DNA of 64,000 bases from Kitasatospora phosalacinea (GCF_000716545.1 NZ_JNWZ01000010.1:50561-114560), one strand, 5' to 3'; shown: positions 7,866-16,703, counted from the first letter of the stretch. Translations and numbers: made by a program. The notes: generated by a model from the sequence alone, not told the origin.

Positions 7866-8870
7866 ATGGACCCGGTCACCACCCTGGAACGCATCGCCTT
7901 CCTGCTGGAGCGCGAACTCGCCTCCCCCCACCGGGCCAAGGCGTTCCGCACCGCGGCCGAAGCCGCCGCCGCCCTGCCCCCCGAACCGATCGACGCCGCC
8001 CAGGCCGAACGGCTCCCCGGCGTCGGCCCCGTCACCGCCCGGGTGATCGCCGACGCCTCGGTCGGCCGCACCCCCCAGTACCTGCTGGAGGCCGAGGCCC
8101 GCGCCGCCGCCGGACCCGCCCCCTCCGCCGCCGCGCTCCGGCTGCGCGAGAAGCTCCAGGGCGACTGCCACCTGCACTCCGACTGGTCCGACGGCGCCGC
8201 GCCCGTCGAACTGATGGCCCGCACCGCCCACGCCCTCGGCCACCACTGGGCCGTCCTCACCGACCACTCGCCCCGCCTCACCGTCGCCCACGGCCTCAGC
8301 GCGGACCGCCTGCGCGAACAGCTCGACCTGGTCGAGGACCTCAACACCAGGTCCGCCCCGTTCCGGCTGCTGACCGGCATCGAGTGCGACGTCCTCGCGG
8401 ACGGCTCGCTCGACCAGGACGAGGAACTGCTCGACCGCCTCGACGTGGTGATCGCCTCCGTCCACTCCGACCTGCGGATGGGAGCCGACGCGATGACGCA
8501 CCGCCTGCTCGCCGCCGTCCGCAACCCGCTGGTCGACGTCCTCGGCCATTGCACCGGGCGGCGCCTGGGGGAGAAGCCCCGCCCGCGCTCCGAGTTCGAC
8601 GCCGAGGCCGTCTTCACCGCCTGCCGCGAACACGACACCGCCGTCGAGATCAACTGCCGCCCCGACCGGCAGGACCCGCCCGACGACCTCCTGGCCCTCG
8701 CCGCCGACCTCGGCTGCCTGTTCGCGATCGACACGGACGCGCACGCGCCGGGGGAGCTCGACCGGCAGATCGACGGCTGCGAGCGGGCGGTGGGGGCGGG
8801 GCTGGACGCGGAGCGGGTGATCACGGCGTGGTCGGTGGACCACCTGCTGGCGTGGGCGGGGGCGCGGTGA
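7866..8870 (+). CDS. PHP domain phosphoesterase with helix-hairpin-helix N-terminus
   Basis: A 334-aa protein resembling the C-terminal half of PolX-type enzymes. Residues about 1-75 contain a helix-hairpin-helix (LPGVGPVTARVI) that would contact DNA. Residues about 95-330 are a PHP domain with GDCHLHSDWSDG, LTDHS and IASVHSD metal ligands and a final AIDTDAHAP. The polymerase X catalytic domain is absent, so this is a stand-alone phosphoesterase/nuclease candidate. The start at 7866 is preferred for its CAGACT hexamer 6 nt upstream. Probably involved in DNA repair or phosphate-ester hydrolysis (inference). Confidence 0.85.
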   Translation: MDPVTTLERIAFLLERELASPHRAKAFRTAAEAAAALPPEPIDAAQAERLPGVGPVTARVIADASVGRTPQYLLEAEARAAAGPAPSAAALRLREKLQGDCHLHSDWSDGAAPVELMARTAHALGHHWAVLTDHSPRLTVAHGLSADRLREQLDLVEDLNTRSAPFRLLTGIECDVLADGSLDQDEELLDRLDVVIASVHSDLRMGADAMTHRLLAAVRNPLVDVLGHCTGRRLGEKPRPRSEFDAEAVFTACREHDTAVEINCRPDRQDPPDDLLALAADLGCLFAIDTDAHAPGELDRQIDGCERAVGAGLDAERVITAWSVDHLLAWAGAR

Positions 8871-8910
8871 CCCGCGGGCGGTTGTCGGGGCGGGGCGCTA
8901 GCCTGCCCGG

Positions 8911-9585
8911 ATGACTGACGTTCAGAGTGTGGCGAGGATCAGGCCGTCGGCGTTCCACGCGGCGGGTGGTACGGAGGACTGGCGGGTGCTGGGGGAGGGG
9001 GCGTGCGCGTTCTTCCGGACGGGGTCGTTCGGGGCGGGGGCGCGGCTGGTCGGGGCGATCGGGGAGGCGCTGGCGGGTCTCGGCGAGGCGGACGTGGACC
9101 TGCGGCCGGAGGGCGTGACGGTCCGGCTGATCGAGGCGGGCGAGGAGTACTACGGGCTGACCGAGCGCCACGTCGAGCTGGCCCGGCTGGTGTCCGCCGC
9201 CGCGCGGGAGTGCGGCGCGGTCGCCGAGCCGGCGGCCGTGCAGACCGTCCAGGTCACGGTCGACGCGCTGGAGCTGCCCGCGGTGGTCGCGTTCTGGCGG
9301 GCGCTGCTCGGCTACCGGGACCGCTCCGGCAGCCCGGAGGACCTGCTCGACCCGGCCCGCCGCGGCGCGCCGTTCTACTTCCAGCAGATGGACGAGCCCC
9401 GCCCGCAGCGCAACCGGGTGCACGTGGACGTCTGGGTGCCGCACGACCTCGCCGAGCAGCGGATCGCCGCCGCGATCGCGGCCGGCGGCCGCCTGGTGAC
9501 GGACGAGCACGCGCCGAACCACTGGGTGCTGGCCGACCCGGAGGGCAACGAGGCCTGTGTCGGGGCGGCGGGGGCCGCGGGCTGA
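8911..9585 (+). CDS. VOC family protein with pterin-dehydratase-like N-terminus
   Basis: A 224-aa protein. Residues about 1-105 (EDWRVLGEGACAFFRTGSF, HVELARLVSAAAR) resemble a pterin-4a-carbinolamine dehydratase fold. Residues about 110-220 are a glyoxalase/bleomycin-resistance (VOC) domain (QVTVDALELPAVVAFWRALLG; RVHVDVWVP; GNEACV). Such fusions are common in streptomycetes and have no assigned reaction. The start codon lies 6 nt after TAGCCT, a leaderless-type arrangement, which supports this ATG. Confidence 0.8.
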   Translation: MTDVQSVARIRPSAFHAAGGTEDWRVLGEGACAFFRTGSFGAGARLVGAIGEALAGLGEADVDLRPEGVTVRLIEAGEEYYGLTERHVELARLVSAAARECGAVAEPAAVQTVQVTVDALELPAVVAFWRALLGYRDRSGSPEDLLDPARRGAPFYFQQMDEPRPQRNRVHVDVWVPHDLAEQRIAAAIAAGGRLVTDEHAPNHWVLADPEGNEACVGAAGAAG

Positions 9586-9606
9586 CGGGGCGTCGGGCGG
9601 CCCCGT

Positions 9607-10407
9607 TCAGGCGGTCTCGACCAGGCGTCCGCGCAGGCTGTCCAGGGTCTCGTCCTTGAGGCCGAGCCCGGCCCGGGCGTAGCTCTCGGCGTCGCCCCAG
9701 TGCTCGGCGAGGACCTCCAGCGCGGCGTCCAGGTACTCGGCGCGGACGGAGAACACCGCGTCCGCGACCTCCGGGTCGCCGCCCGCGTCGACGAAGCGTT
9801 CCACCAGCGGCGCGTGGTGCGTCCGGACCACCGAGTCCACGGACAGGTACTCGGCGCGGACGGTCTCCTCGTCCGCGCCGAGCAGCAGCAGGAGCAGGGT
9901 CGCGCCCCAGCCGGTGCGGTCCTTGCCGGCCGTGCAGTGGAACAGCACCGGGCCGCCGCCCTGGTGGGCGAGCGCGGTGAGCAGCTGCTTGTACGCCTGC
10001 CGGGCGGAGGGCGCGGTCACGAACGCCCGGTAGTCCTCGCGCAGGGCGCTCGCGGCCCGGCCGCCGCCGAGGGCCCGGTTCGCGCCGGACGGGTCGGCGA
10101 GGGCCGCCGCCAGCGCCGCCGCCGCGCCGCTGCCGGCCTCGTCCGCGAGCACGTCCGCGACCAGCAGGTGCGCCCCGCCCGGGACGCGGTCGGGGAAGGC
10201 GCCGCGCTCGGCGGCGGTGCGCAGGTCGACGACGGTGCGCACGCCGAGCGCGTCGAACATCGGGTCGCCGCCGGGTTCCAGCCGGTCCAGCTGGCCGGAG
10301 CGCAGCGCCAGCCCGGGCCGGACCCGGGCCCCGCCGGGCAGGTCGATGCCACCGAGGTCGCGCAAGTTGGCGACGGTGGCGGAGTCCACGAGGTGCGAGT
10401 GCTGCAT
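9607..10407 (-). CDS. Tyrosine-protein phosphatase (Y_phosphatase3 family)
   Basis: A 266-aa protein phosphatase of the PtpB-like atypical dual-specificity family. The P-loop HCTAGKDRTGWG (Cys nucleophile, Arg transition-state stabiliser) lies near residues 155-166. The N-terminus NLRDLGGIDLPGGARVRPGLALRSGQLDRL is the family's hallmark. A possible role is dephosphorylation of Tyr/Ser/Thr or phosphoinositides. A GGGAGG Shine-Dalgarno sits 5 nt before the ATG. It converges on the VOC gene and diverges from the DJ-1 gene. Confidence 0.9.
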   Translation of the reverse strand: MQHSHLVDSATVANLRDLGGIDLPGGARVRPGLALRSGQLDRLEPGGDPMFDALGVRTVVDLRTAAERGAFPDRVPGGAHLLVADVLADEAGSGAAAALAAALADPSGANRALGGGRAASALREDYRAFVTAPSARQAYKQLLTALAHQGGGPVLFHCTAGKDRTGWGATLLLLLLGADEETVRAEYLSVDSVVRTHHAPLVERFVDAGGDPEVADAVFSVRAEYLDAALEVLAEHWGDAESYARAGLGLKDETLDSLRGRLVETA

Positions 10408-10668
10408 GACGGCCTCCCTGCCGACGGACCCGGGAAACGGGCGGACCTTGCCAGCACGCTAGGCGCGTCCCGGGCGGGTCGCCCCCGGAGTACCCCCGGC
10501 CGGGCGGACGGCGGAGCGCGCGGGGGCGGCCGGGGGAGCGCGCGCTCCCCGCGGCGCGCCGTGCCGAGCGCGCCCCTTGATTGACGCGGCGTCAGCGGGC
10601 AGGGTGGGCACCGCCCGGCCCGGTCGGGGCGGGCGGTGCCTGGTGCGACGAAGGGACGGAATCCCCGG

Positions 10669-11235
10669 ATGGCAGCGAAGATCCTGATCATCACCGGTGA
10701 CGCGGCGGAGTCGCTGGAGGTGTTCTACCCGTACCAGCGGCTGCTGGAGGAGGGCTACCAGGTCGACATCGCCGCGCCGACCAAGAAGACCCTCCAGTTC
10801 GTGGTGCACGACTTCGTCCCCGGCTACGACACGTACACCGAGAAGGCCGGTTACACCTGGCCCGCCGACCTGGCGTTCGCGGACGTCGACCCTGCGCAGT
10901 ACGTGGCGCTGGTGCTGCCCGGCGGCCGGGCGCCCGAGTACCTGCGCAACGACCCGGAGGTGCAGCGGATCGTCGCCGCGTTCGTCGAGGACGACAAGCC
11001 GCTGGCGCAGATCTGCCACGGCCCGCTGATCACCCTGCGGACGGGCTCGCTGGCCGGGCGCCGCACCGCCGCGTACCCGGCGCTGGAGCCGGACGTGGCG
11101 GCGGGCGGGGCGGACTTCGTGGACGGCGACGCGGTGGTGGACGGCGTGGTGGTCTCCGCCCGGGCCTGGCCGGACCACCCGTCCTGGATGCGGGCGTTCG
11201 TCAAGCTGCTGCGCGAGAAGGCCCCGGTCGAGTAA
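10669..11235 (+). CDS. DJ-1/PfpI family protein
   Basis: A 188-aa class I glutamine-amidotransferase-like protein. The nucleophile elbow is AQICHGP with C116-H117, and a conserved acidic residue lies near E14-E17. This matches the PfpI/Hsp31-type glyoxalase/chaperone/protease superfamily. LVLPGGRAPEYLRNDP and HPSWMRAFVKLL are typical of the PfpI branch. It may detoxify glyoxals or protect proteins under stress; the exact activity is not deducible. The ATG at 10669 follows an AAGGGACGGA ribosome-binding region. Confidence 0.88.
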   Translation: MAAKILIITGDAAESLEVFYPYQRLLEEGYQVDIAAPTKKTLQFVVHDFVPGYDTYTEKAGYTWPADLAFADVDPAQYVALVLPGGRAPEYLRNDPEVQRIVAAFVEDDKPLAQICHGPLITLRTGSLAGRRTAAYPALEPDVAAGGADFVDGDAVVDGVVVSARAWPDHPSWMRAFVKLLREKAPVE

Positions 11236-11293
11236 CCGGCCGCCCGGGGTGTCGGCTTGCCCGTCCGGGGCCGGGCGGGCAAGCGTGTACCCC

Positions 11294-11896
11294 ATGGCAG
11301 CACACCTCGGAGGACCGGCCCTGCTCGCGCTGCACGCCCGGGCGCTGGAGCACTTCGGCGAGCTCGTCCGCGCCGTCCCCGCCGACGGCTGGCGGGCGCC
11401 CACCCCGTGCACGGACTGGACGGTGCGGCAGCTGGTCGGCCACCTGACGTCCGAGCAGCTCTGGGTGCCCGAGCTGCTCGCCGGGGCCACCGTCGCCGAG
11501 ATCGGCGACCGCTTCGACGGCGACGTCCTCGGCGCGGACCCGGTGGCGGCCTGGACGGCCGCCGCCGACGCGGCCCGGGCCGCCTTCGCCGCGCCGGGCG
11601 CGCTGGAGCGCACCGTGCACCTGTCGTACGGCGCGCGGCGGGCCGACGGGTACGCCCGGGAGATGACCGTGGACGCGATCGTGCACGGCTGGGACCTGGC
11701 CCAGGGGATCGGCGCCGACGCCGCGATCGACCCGGCCGCCGCCGAGTTCGCGCTCTCCGAACTCGCCCCGCAGGCCGACTCGTTGGCCTCCTCCGGGCTG
11801 TTCGCCGACCCGGTGCCCGTCCCGGCCGACGCGGACGCCGCGACCCGGCTGCTGGGCCTGGTCGGCCGCGACCCGGCGCACCCGCTGAAGCGCTAG
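11294..11896 (+). CDS. TIGR03086-type DinB-fold metal-binding protein
   Basis: A 200-aa protein of the mycothiol-dependent maleylpyruvate isomerase / DinB-like superfamily (TIGR03086 group). Seen: PTPCTDWTVRQLVGHL (helix with a metal-ligand His, about residues 35-50) and VDAIVHGWDLAQGIG (second His region, about 126-140). A possible role is thiol-dependent isomerase or transferase chemistry with mycothiol, but family members are largely uncharacterised. It is convergent with the TetR gene, 8 bp apart. Confidence 0.82.
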   Translation: MAAHLGGPALLALHARALEHFGELVRAVPADGWRAPTPCTDWTVRQLVGHLTSEQLWVPELLAGATVAEIGDRFDGDVLGADPVAAWTAAADAARAAFAAPGALERTVHLSYGARRADGYAREMTVDAIVHGWDLAQGIGADAAIDPAAAEFALSELAPQADSLASSGLFADPVPVPADADAATRLLGLVGRDPAHPLKR

Positions 11897-11904
11897 ACGA
11901 CGCC

Positions 11905-12483
11905 TCAGCGGCGCGCGCGCACCCCGTCCAGGGCGATGGCCAGGACGTGGTCGCGCCGGCCCTCCTCGGGGAAGGTCACCGAGGTGATGCCGGAGACCAT
12001 CCGCAGCAGGTCCTCGATGCTCATGTCGGTGCGGACCTCCCCGGCCCGCTGGGCGCGCTCCAGCAGCGGGGTGCCCCCGGCGTACATGGACATCAGGCAG
12101 GCCTGGAAGATGTCCGACTCCTCGCCGGCCAGCGCCTCGCGGATCGCCCGCTTGGTCGTCGCGTAGTCGACGAACCGGTGCAGCCAGGTGGTCAGCGCCT
12201 CCCACGGCGGCAGGTCGGCGACCTGCTCGGCGACCCGGCCGAGGTCGTCGACCTCGGCGGCGTACGCCGCCTCGAACAGGTGCCGGCGGGTGGGGAAGTT
12301 GCGGTAGAGGGTGCCGATGCCGACACCCGCCCGCCGGGCGATGTCCTCGAGGGAGGCTTCGGCACCGTGCTCGGCGAAGGCCGCGCGGGCGGCGGCGAGC
12401 AGCGCGTCGAAGTTGCGGGCGGCGTCCGCGCGGCGCGGGCGCTGGGCGGCGAGGAACTCGCTCACCACGATCTGATCCGGCAC
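11905..12483 (-). CDS. TetR/AcrR family transcriptional regulator
   Basis: A 192-aa repressor. The N-terminal helix-turn-helix spans about residues 25-70 (FDALLAAARAAFAEHGAEAS, IARRAGVGIGTLYRNFPTRR). The C-terminal helices would bind ligand and dimerise. It is divergent from an MFS exporter, and two copies of a dyad sit in that exporter's promoter, so it very probably represses the exporter. The GTG start at 12483 has a GAGG ribosome-binding element. Confidence 0.9.
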   Translation of the reverse strand: MPDQIVVSEFLAAQRPRRADAARNFDALLAAARAAFAEHGAEASLEDIARRAGVGIGTLYRNFPTRRHLFEAAYAAEVDDLGRVAEQVADLPPWEALTTWLHRFVDYATTKRAIREALAGEESDIFQACLMSMYAGGTPLLERAQRAGEVRTDMSIEDLLRMVSGITSVTFPEEGRRDHVLAIALDGVRARR

Positions 12484-12943
12484 GGGGACCTCGTTCTCGA
12501 CGCGTCCGGGCGGGCGGGGGCGGGGTGCGGCGGCCGGACGACCGGGGGTGTTGTTCGGGCTGCTTGTTCGGGTGCTGCGGAGGCGCGGTTCGGGGGAATC
12601 GGGAAACCGGATTGAACCGGAGGTCGGCCTCCGCTAATCTGGAGGCATGCCTCGACTTTAGCACCGGGGCCCGAACTTCGGCCCGCCGCGTACCGGCGGA
12701 CCGGCCCCTTCGCCGTACCCGGCACCCGCCCGAAGACACCGGGTGACCGCACGGCCACCGCCCGCACCACGCCGCACCGCACCCACGTACCGCACCGCAC
12801 CGCACCCGTCAGACCCGTGCCCGGCCGCCGCGACCCGGTGGCGCCGACGCGCGCCGTTCGAGCCGGGTTCGACCGGCGCCCGTTTCCCGCCGCGGCGCGC
12901 ACCCCGTTCCCCGCGCGCCCGCCCCGAGTCCCGAGAGGGTTCG
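12484..12943. other. Long divergent intergenic region (TetR/MFS)
   Basis: 460 bp without a convincing gene. Besides the promoter/operators at 12612-12653 it implies a leader of about 290 nt before the MFS start codon. A four-codon reading frame (ATG CCT CGA CTT TAG, 12648-12662) begins inside operator 2. The rest is C-rich and no gene is seen. Confidence 0.5.
12612..12653 (+). promoter_or_regulatory. MFS promoter with two embedded TetR-type operators
   Basis: TTGAAC (12612-12617), a 17-nt spacer and TAATCT (12635-12640) form a near-consensus promoter. The spacer carries GGAGGTCGGCCTCC (12619-12632). A second copy of the same core, GGAGGCATGCCTC (12641-12653, containing the perfect palindrome GAGGCATGCCTC), begins directly after the -10. 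The two copies are 22 bp apart, about two helical turns, as expected for two repressor dimers on one DNA face. Confidence 0.7.
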
Positions 12944-14389
12944 ATGAACCGCCACTCCCCCCGCCTGACCTTCGGCGTGCTCGCCGTCGGCGCCGGCGTG
13001 TACGCGCTGCTCCAGTCGCTGATCACGCCCGCCCTCCCGATCGTCCAGGAGGAGATGCACACCTCGCAGTCCACCGTCACCTGGGTGATGACCGCCTACC
13101 TGCTCTCCGCCTCGGTCTTCACCCCGATCCTCGGCCGGATCGGCGACCTGGTCGGCAAGAAGCGCACCCTGGTCGCCGCCCTGGTCGCGCTGCTGGTCGG
13201 CTGCCTGGTCGCCGCCCTCGCGCCCAACATCACGGTGCTGATCCTCGCCCGGGTGATCCAGGGCATCGCCGGCGCGCTGTTCCCGCTCTCCTTCGGCATC
13301 ATCCGCGACGAGTTCCCGCCCGCCCGGGTCTCCGGCGGCATCAGCAACATGTCCGCGGTGATCGCCGTCGGCAGCGGCCTCGGCATGGTCCTGGCCGGAC
13401 CGATCGTCGGCGCCTTCAACTACCGCTGGCTGTTCTGGCTGCCCGTCATCGTGGTCGCCGGCACCGTCCTGCTCGCCCACCGCTACGTCCCCGAGTCGCC
13501 CAGCCGCAGCGAGGGCAGCGTCGACTGGCTCTCCTCCGCGCTGCTCTCCGGCTGGCTGGTCGCCCTGCTGCTGCCGGTCAGCCAGGCCTCCCAGTGGGGC
13601 TGGGGCTCGGCCCGGGTGCTCGGCCTGCTCGCCGTCGCCGCCGTGCTGTTCGCCGCCTGGGCGTTCAACGAGTCCCGCTCCCGCAACCCGCTGATCGACC
13701 TGCGGGTGATGCGGCTGCCCGCCGTGTGGACCACCAACACCGCGGCCCTGCTGTTCGGCGGCGGCATGTACGCGGTCTGGGCCTTCCTGCCGGGCTTCGT
13801 GCAGATGCCCTCCAGCGCCGGCTACGGCTTCGGCTCCAGCGTCACCGGCGCCGGGCTGCTGATGCTGCCGATGGTCGCCGCCATGTTCGTGGCCGGCGTG
13901 CTCGGCGGACGGCTGGCCGGGCGCTTCCCCGCCAAGGCCCAGCTGGTCGCCGGCGCCCTCCTCGGCGCGGTCGCCTGCGCGCTGCTCGCCTTCCGGCACG
14001 GCACCCCCACCGACGTGGCGATCGCCGCCGGCGTGTTCGGCCTCGGCATCGGACTCGCCTTCGCCTCGATGAGCAACCTCATCGTGCAGGCCGTCCCCGC
14101 CGCCCAGACCGGCGCCGCCACCGGCATGAACGCCAACATCCGCACCATCGGCGGCTCGATGGGCGCCGCCCTGATGACCGGCCTGGTCACCGGCCACCTG
14201 CAGGCCGGCGGGCGCCCCGCCGAGACCGGCTACACCCAGGGCTTCGCGCTGCTGGCCGCGTTCTGCCTGGCCGCCGCCCTGGCCGCGCTGCTCGTCCCGA
14301 CCCGGCGCCCGGCCCTCGCGGCCGCGCCGGTGGAGGCCCCGGCGGCGCAGCGCTCGGCGCTCGCGGAGCGCGAGGCGGTCGGCGGCTGA
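12944..14389 (+). CDS. MFS transporter, DHA2-like multidrug exporter
   Basis: A 481-aa integral membrane protein of the 14-helix DHA2 group. Seen: a TM1 region GVYALLQSLITPALPIVQEE, motif A LGRIGDLVGKKRTLV, and ARVIQGIAGALFPLSFGII in TM4. It probably exports a toxic compound by proton antiport and is likely controlled by the divergent TetR protein. The ATG at 12944 (preceded by GAGAGGG) is chosen because the upstream in-frame extension is low-complexity Pro/Arg-rich translation. It ends before a strong terminator at 14444-14478. Confidence 0.92.
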   Translation: MNRHSPRLTFGVLAVGAGVYALLQSLITPALPIVQEEMHTSQSTVTWVMTAYLLSASVFTPILGRIGDLVGKKRTLVAALVALLVGCLVAALAPNITVLILARVIQGIAGALFPLSFGIIRDEFPPARVSGGISNMSAVIAVGSGLGMVLAGPIVGAFNYRWLFWLPVIVVAGTVLLAHRYVPESPSRSEGSVDWLSSALLSGWLVALLLPVSQASQWGWGSARVLGLLAVAAVLFAAWAFNESRSRNPLIDLRVMRLPAVWTTNTAALLFGGGMYAVWAFLPGFVQMPSSAGYGFGSSVTGAGLLMLPMVAAMFVAGVLGGRLAGRFPAKAQLVAGALLGAVACALLAFRHGTPTDVAIAAGVFGLGIGLAFASMSNLIVQAVPAAQTGAATGMNANIRTIGGSMGAALMTGLVTGHLQAGGRPAETGYTQGFALLAAFCLAAALAALLVPTRRPALAAAPVEAPAAQRSALAEREAVGG

Positions 14390-14443
14390 CCGCCGCCCGG
14401 CGGGGGCCGGTCCGACCGGCGCCCCGGAGCGGCCCCGGTGCCG

Positions 14444-14478
14444 CGCCCGGCCGACGGAGGAGCTCCGTCGGCCGGGCG
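14444..14478. terminator. Bidirectional hairpin terminator
   Basis: Perfect 16-bp arms (14444-14459 / 14463-14478) with a 3-nt loop, between the convergent MFS and galactanase genes. Confidence 0.8.
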
Positions 14479-14516
14479 GCGTTCCACCGGTGGCTCAGCG
14501 CCGGCTCACCGGCGCC

Positions 14517-16091
14517 TCACCGGTGCTTCAGCCAGCTCATGGCGCTGGTCGGCCGGTCGTTGTAGTCGAACAGCGCCTGGTTCTCCCAGGCGTCCCCGGA
14601 CGCGGGGTCGGCCGGGTCCCAGCCGTTGCCCGCCACGGCCGTCCAGGTGGGCTCCCAGTAGAAGGCGCCCAGGCCCCGGCCGTTCGGCACGGCCTCCACC
14701 ACGTTCATCACGTCGCGCAGGTTGGCCGCCTGCCCGGCCTGGGTGGCGGGGTAGCCGGCCACCAGCTGGGAGGAGGTCGCGACGTTGTTCTCCAGCGCGT
14801 CGTCGTTGGCCAGCGTGAAGGCGTACGCGGTCTCGGCGACGAACACCTGCTTCCCGTACCGGGCCGCCATGTCGTCCAGGGTGGTCTGCAGGTCGCTCAG
14901 CGGGCCGTGCCAGTAGCCGTAGTACGAGAGCCCGATCAGGTCGAACGGCACCCCGTACGAGACCGCCTTGTCGAAGAACGCCCGGGCCCCGGCGTCGTCG
15001 CCGCCCTTCGCCAGGTGCAGCGCGACCCTGGTCGAACCGCTGACCGCCTTCGCCGCGTTCGCGCCCTGGGTGAGCAGCGCCGCCAGGTTGGACCAGTTGG
15101 CGGTGGAGCCCTCGTTCCACAGGATCCCGGCGTTGATCTCGTTGCCGATCTGCACCATGTCGGCGATGGTGCCCTGGGCCTTCAGCGCGTTCAGCACGTC
15201 GTAGGTGTGGTTGTAGACCGCCGACTTCAGCTGGGCCAGCGAGTAGCCGGACCAGGCGGCGGGCTTGGTCTGCTTGCCGGGGTCGGCCCAGCTGTCGGAG
15301 TAGTGGAAGTCGATCAGGATGCCCATGCCGAGCGCCTTGGCGCGCTTGGCCATGGCCAGGACCTTGTCCTTGTTGTCGTAGCCGTCGGCGGGGTTGACCC
15401 AGACCTTGAGGCGGACGTAGTTCGCGCCGCTGGAGTGCAGGACGGCAAGCGCGTCGCCGGCGGTGCCGTCCGCCCACCGGTAGACGCCGCCCTTGTCCTC
15501 GCTCTTCTTCAGCGTGGAGACGTCCACGCCGCGCGCGGCCAGGCCGGTGCTGCCGGGGGTGAAGGACAGGTCGTCGACGTTGATCCAGTTCCCGGCGTTG
15601 GCATCGGAGTCGATGCTGACGGTGCACTGGCCGCCGGTCACGGCGATCGAGGTGACCAGCCGGATCCAGGCGCCGTTGGGGGTGGGCGGCAGGTCGGTGC
15701 GCTGCTCGGCGGAGCCGCAGTTGCGCAGGGCCAGGTACGCCGAGTTCTGCCCGCCGCTGGAGCGGACCCAGGCGGTCAGCGTGTAGCTGCCGTTGGCCAG
15801 TCCGGACAGGTACTGGTAGGTCTCGACCTTGTAGGCGGCGGCCGAGTAGTGGGTGAGCCGGTACGAGCCGCTGTGGCCGCCGGCCTCGGTGTAGGAGGCG
15901 CCGTTCTGCCCGGCGGCCGAGTAGACCGACCAGCCGGTGGGGGCGGCCGTTCCGGTGCCGTCGGCCTCGAAACCGGTGTTCGTGAGCGTGCCGGCGGCGC
16001 CGGCCTGGCCGGGGAGGCCGGTGACGGCGGTGGCGGCGAGCGGGAGTGCCGCCGCCGTGGTGATGAGCGCGCGCTTGATGCCCTGGTGCAT
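14517..16091 (-). CDS. Secreted GH53 endo-beta-1,4-galactanase with N-terminal CBM
   Basis: A 524-aa extracellular enzyme that hydrolyses beta-1,4-galactan side chains of pectin. Seen: a signal peptide (residues 1-33, positively charged start, hydrophobic core, AGA/AQA-type cleavage); a beta-sandwich carbohydrate-binding domain at about 35-180 (CBM61-like); and a GH53 TIM barrel at about 185-524. Acid/base E318 lies in QIGNEIN and nucleophile E420 in VFVAETAY. The ATG at 16091 starts a proper signal peptide, while the longer frame covers the promoter. Two identical 14-bp operators bracket the promoter, so LacI-type sugar-responsive repression is likely. No galactose transporter is adjacent. 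Confidence 0.92.
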   Translation of the reverse strand: MHQGIKRALITTAAALPLAATAVTGLPGQAGAAGTLTNTGFEADGTGTAAPTGWSVYSAAGQNGASYTEAGGHSGSYRLTHYSAAAYKVETYQYLSGLANGSYTLTAWVRSSGGQNSAYLALRNCGSAEQRTDLPPTPNGAWIRLVTSIAVTGGQCTVSIDSDANAGNWINVDDLSFTPGSTGLAARGVDVSTLKKSEDKGGVYRWADGTAGDALAVLHSSGANYVRLKVWVNPADGYDNKDKVLAMAKRAKALGMGILIDFHYSDSWADPGKQTKPAAWSGYSLAQLKSAVYNHTYDVLNALKAQGTIADMVQIGNEINAGILWNEGSTANWSNLAALLTQGANAAKAVSGSTRVALHLAKGGDDAGARAFFDKAVSYGVPFDLIGLSYYGYWHGPLSDLQTTLDDMAARYGKQVFVAETAYAFTLANDDALENNVATSSQLVAGYPATQAGQAANLRDVMNVVEAVPNGRGLGAFYWEPTWTAVAGNGWDPADPASGDAWENQALFDYNDRPTSAMSWLKHR

Positions 16092-16132
16092 CGTCGTCCT
16101 TGACGGGGGAGTGGGGGTGGGGTGGGGGGAGC

Positions 16133-16234
16133 TGTGAACGTGCACAGATACTCTCTGCGGCGTTCCGCCATAGATAACCCCATGGTTCCGCGAAGCTGCA
16201 AGCAGTCGGCGCCTTTTTCTTGTGAACGTGCACA
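16133..16234 (-). promoter_or_regulatory. Galactanase promoter flanked by paired LacI-type operators
   Basis: TGTGAACGTGCACA occurs twice exactly, at 16133-16146 and 16221-16234 (88 bp apart, about eight helical turns), each a near-palindrome typical of LacI-family operators. Between them, on the minus strand, are TTGCAG (16201-16196), an 18-nt spacer and TTATCT (16177-16172). One operator is just upstream of the promoter and the other in the leader, suggesting DNA-loop repression. Confidence 0.7.
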
Positions 16235-16242
16235 TCGCGGGA

Positions 16243-16274
16243 CCGGTGGTCGCGGGCGGGCCCGCGACCACCGG
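16243..16274 (-). terminator. Hairpin terminator after SCO5389-like gene
   Basis: Perfect 15-bp arms (16243-16257 / 16260-16274) with a 2-nt loop, directly after the stop of the minus-strand gene 16284-16673. Confidence 0.75.
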
Positions 16275-16283
16275 CCGACGGGG

Positions 16284-16673
16284 TCAGCAGTCGCGCAGCT
16301 CGGGCGACTGGTTCAGCAGTTGGGCCCGGGGCGAGGTGAACTCCCGGTAGGTGGCGGTGTGTTCGGCGTACGGGTGGAACGCCGCCAGGCGGTGGCAGTT
16401 CTGGAAGGCCAGCTTCACCGAGAAGTGCCGCTCCAGGGCGCCGCGGATCGAGTCGCTGGCCAGTGCCCGCAGCAACTGGGCCCGTTCGGTCTCGGTCGGG
16501 GCCACCGTGTTGTCGGCGAACTCGGCGTCGGTGGCCGCCAGTTCGGCCGTCAGGTCGTTGACCAGGCGGTAGGCGTAGGGCAGCGAGGTGCGGACGGTGG
16601 CGAGGAAGTCGGCGTCGGCGACCTCGTCGCGCTCGGCCAGGAGGAGCAGGGAGGGGGAGACGTCCAGCGACAT
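16284..16673 (-). CDS. SCO5389 family protein
   Basis: A 129-aa soluble protein starting MSLDVSPSLLLLAERDEV and continuing DFLATVRTSLPYAYRLV, which I recognise as the conserved actinobacterial family named after S. coelicolor SCO5389. Two Cys residues lie near the C-terminus (FQNCHRL and the terminal RDC). No catalytic motif or membrane helix is seen. Function unknown. A Zur-box-like sequence lies about 30 bp upstream (16704-16718). Confidence 0.75.
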   Translation of the reverse strand: MSLDVSPSLLLLAERDEVADADFLATVRTSLPYAYRLVNDLTAELAATDAEFADNTVAPTETERAQLLRALASDSIRGALERHFSVKLAFQNCHRLAAFHPYAEHTATYREFTSPRAQLLNQSPELRDC

Positions 16674-16703
16674 GGCGGATCGGACCTTCCGGGCTAGTGA
16701 TAG

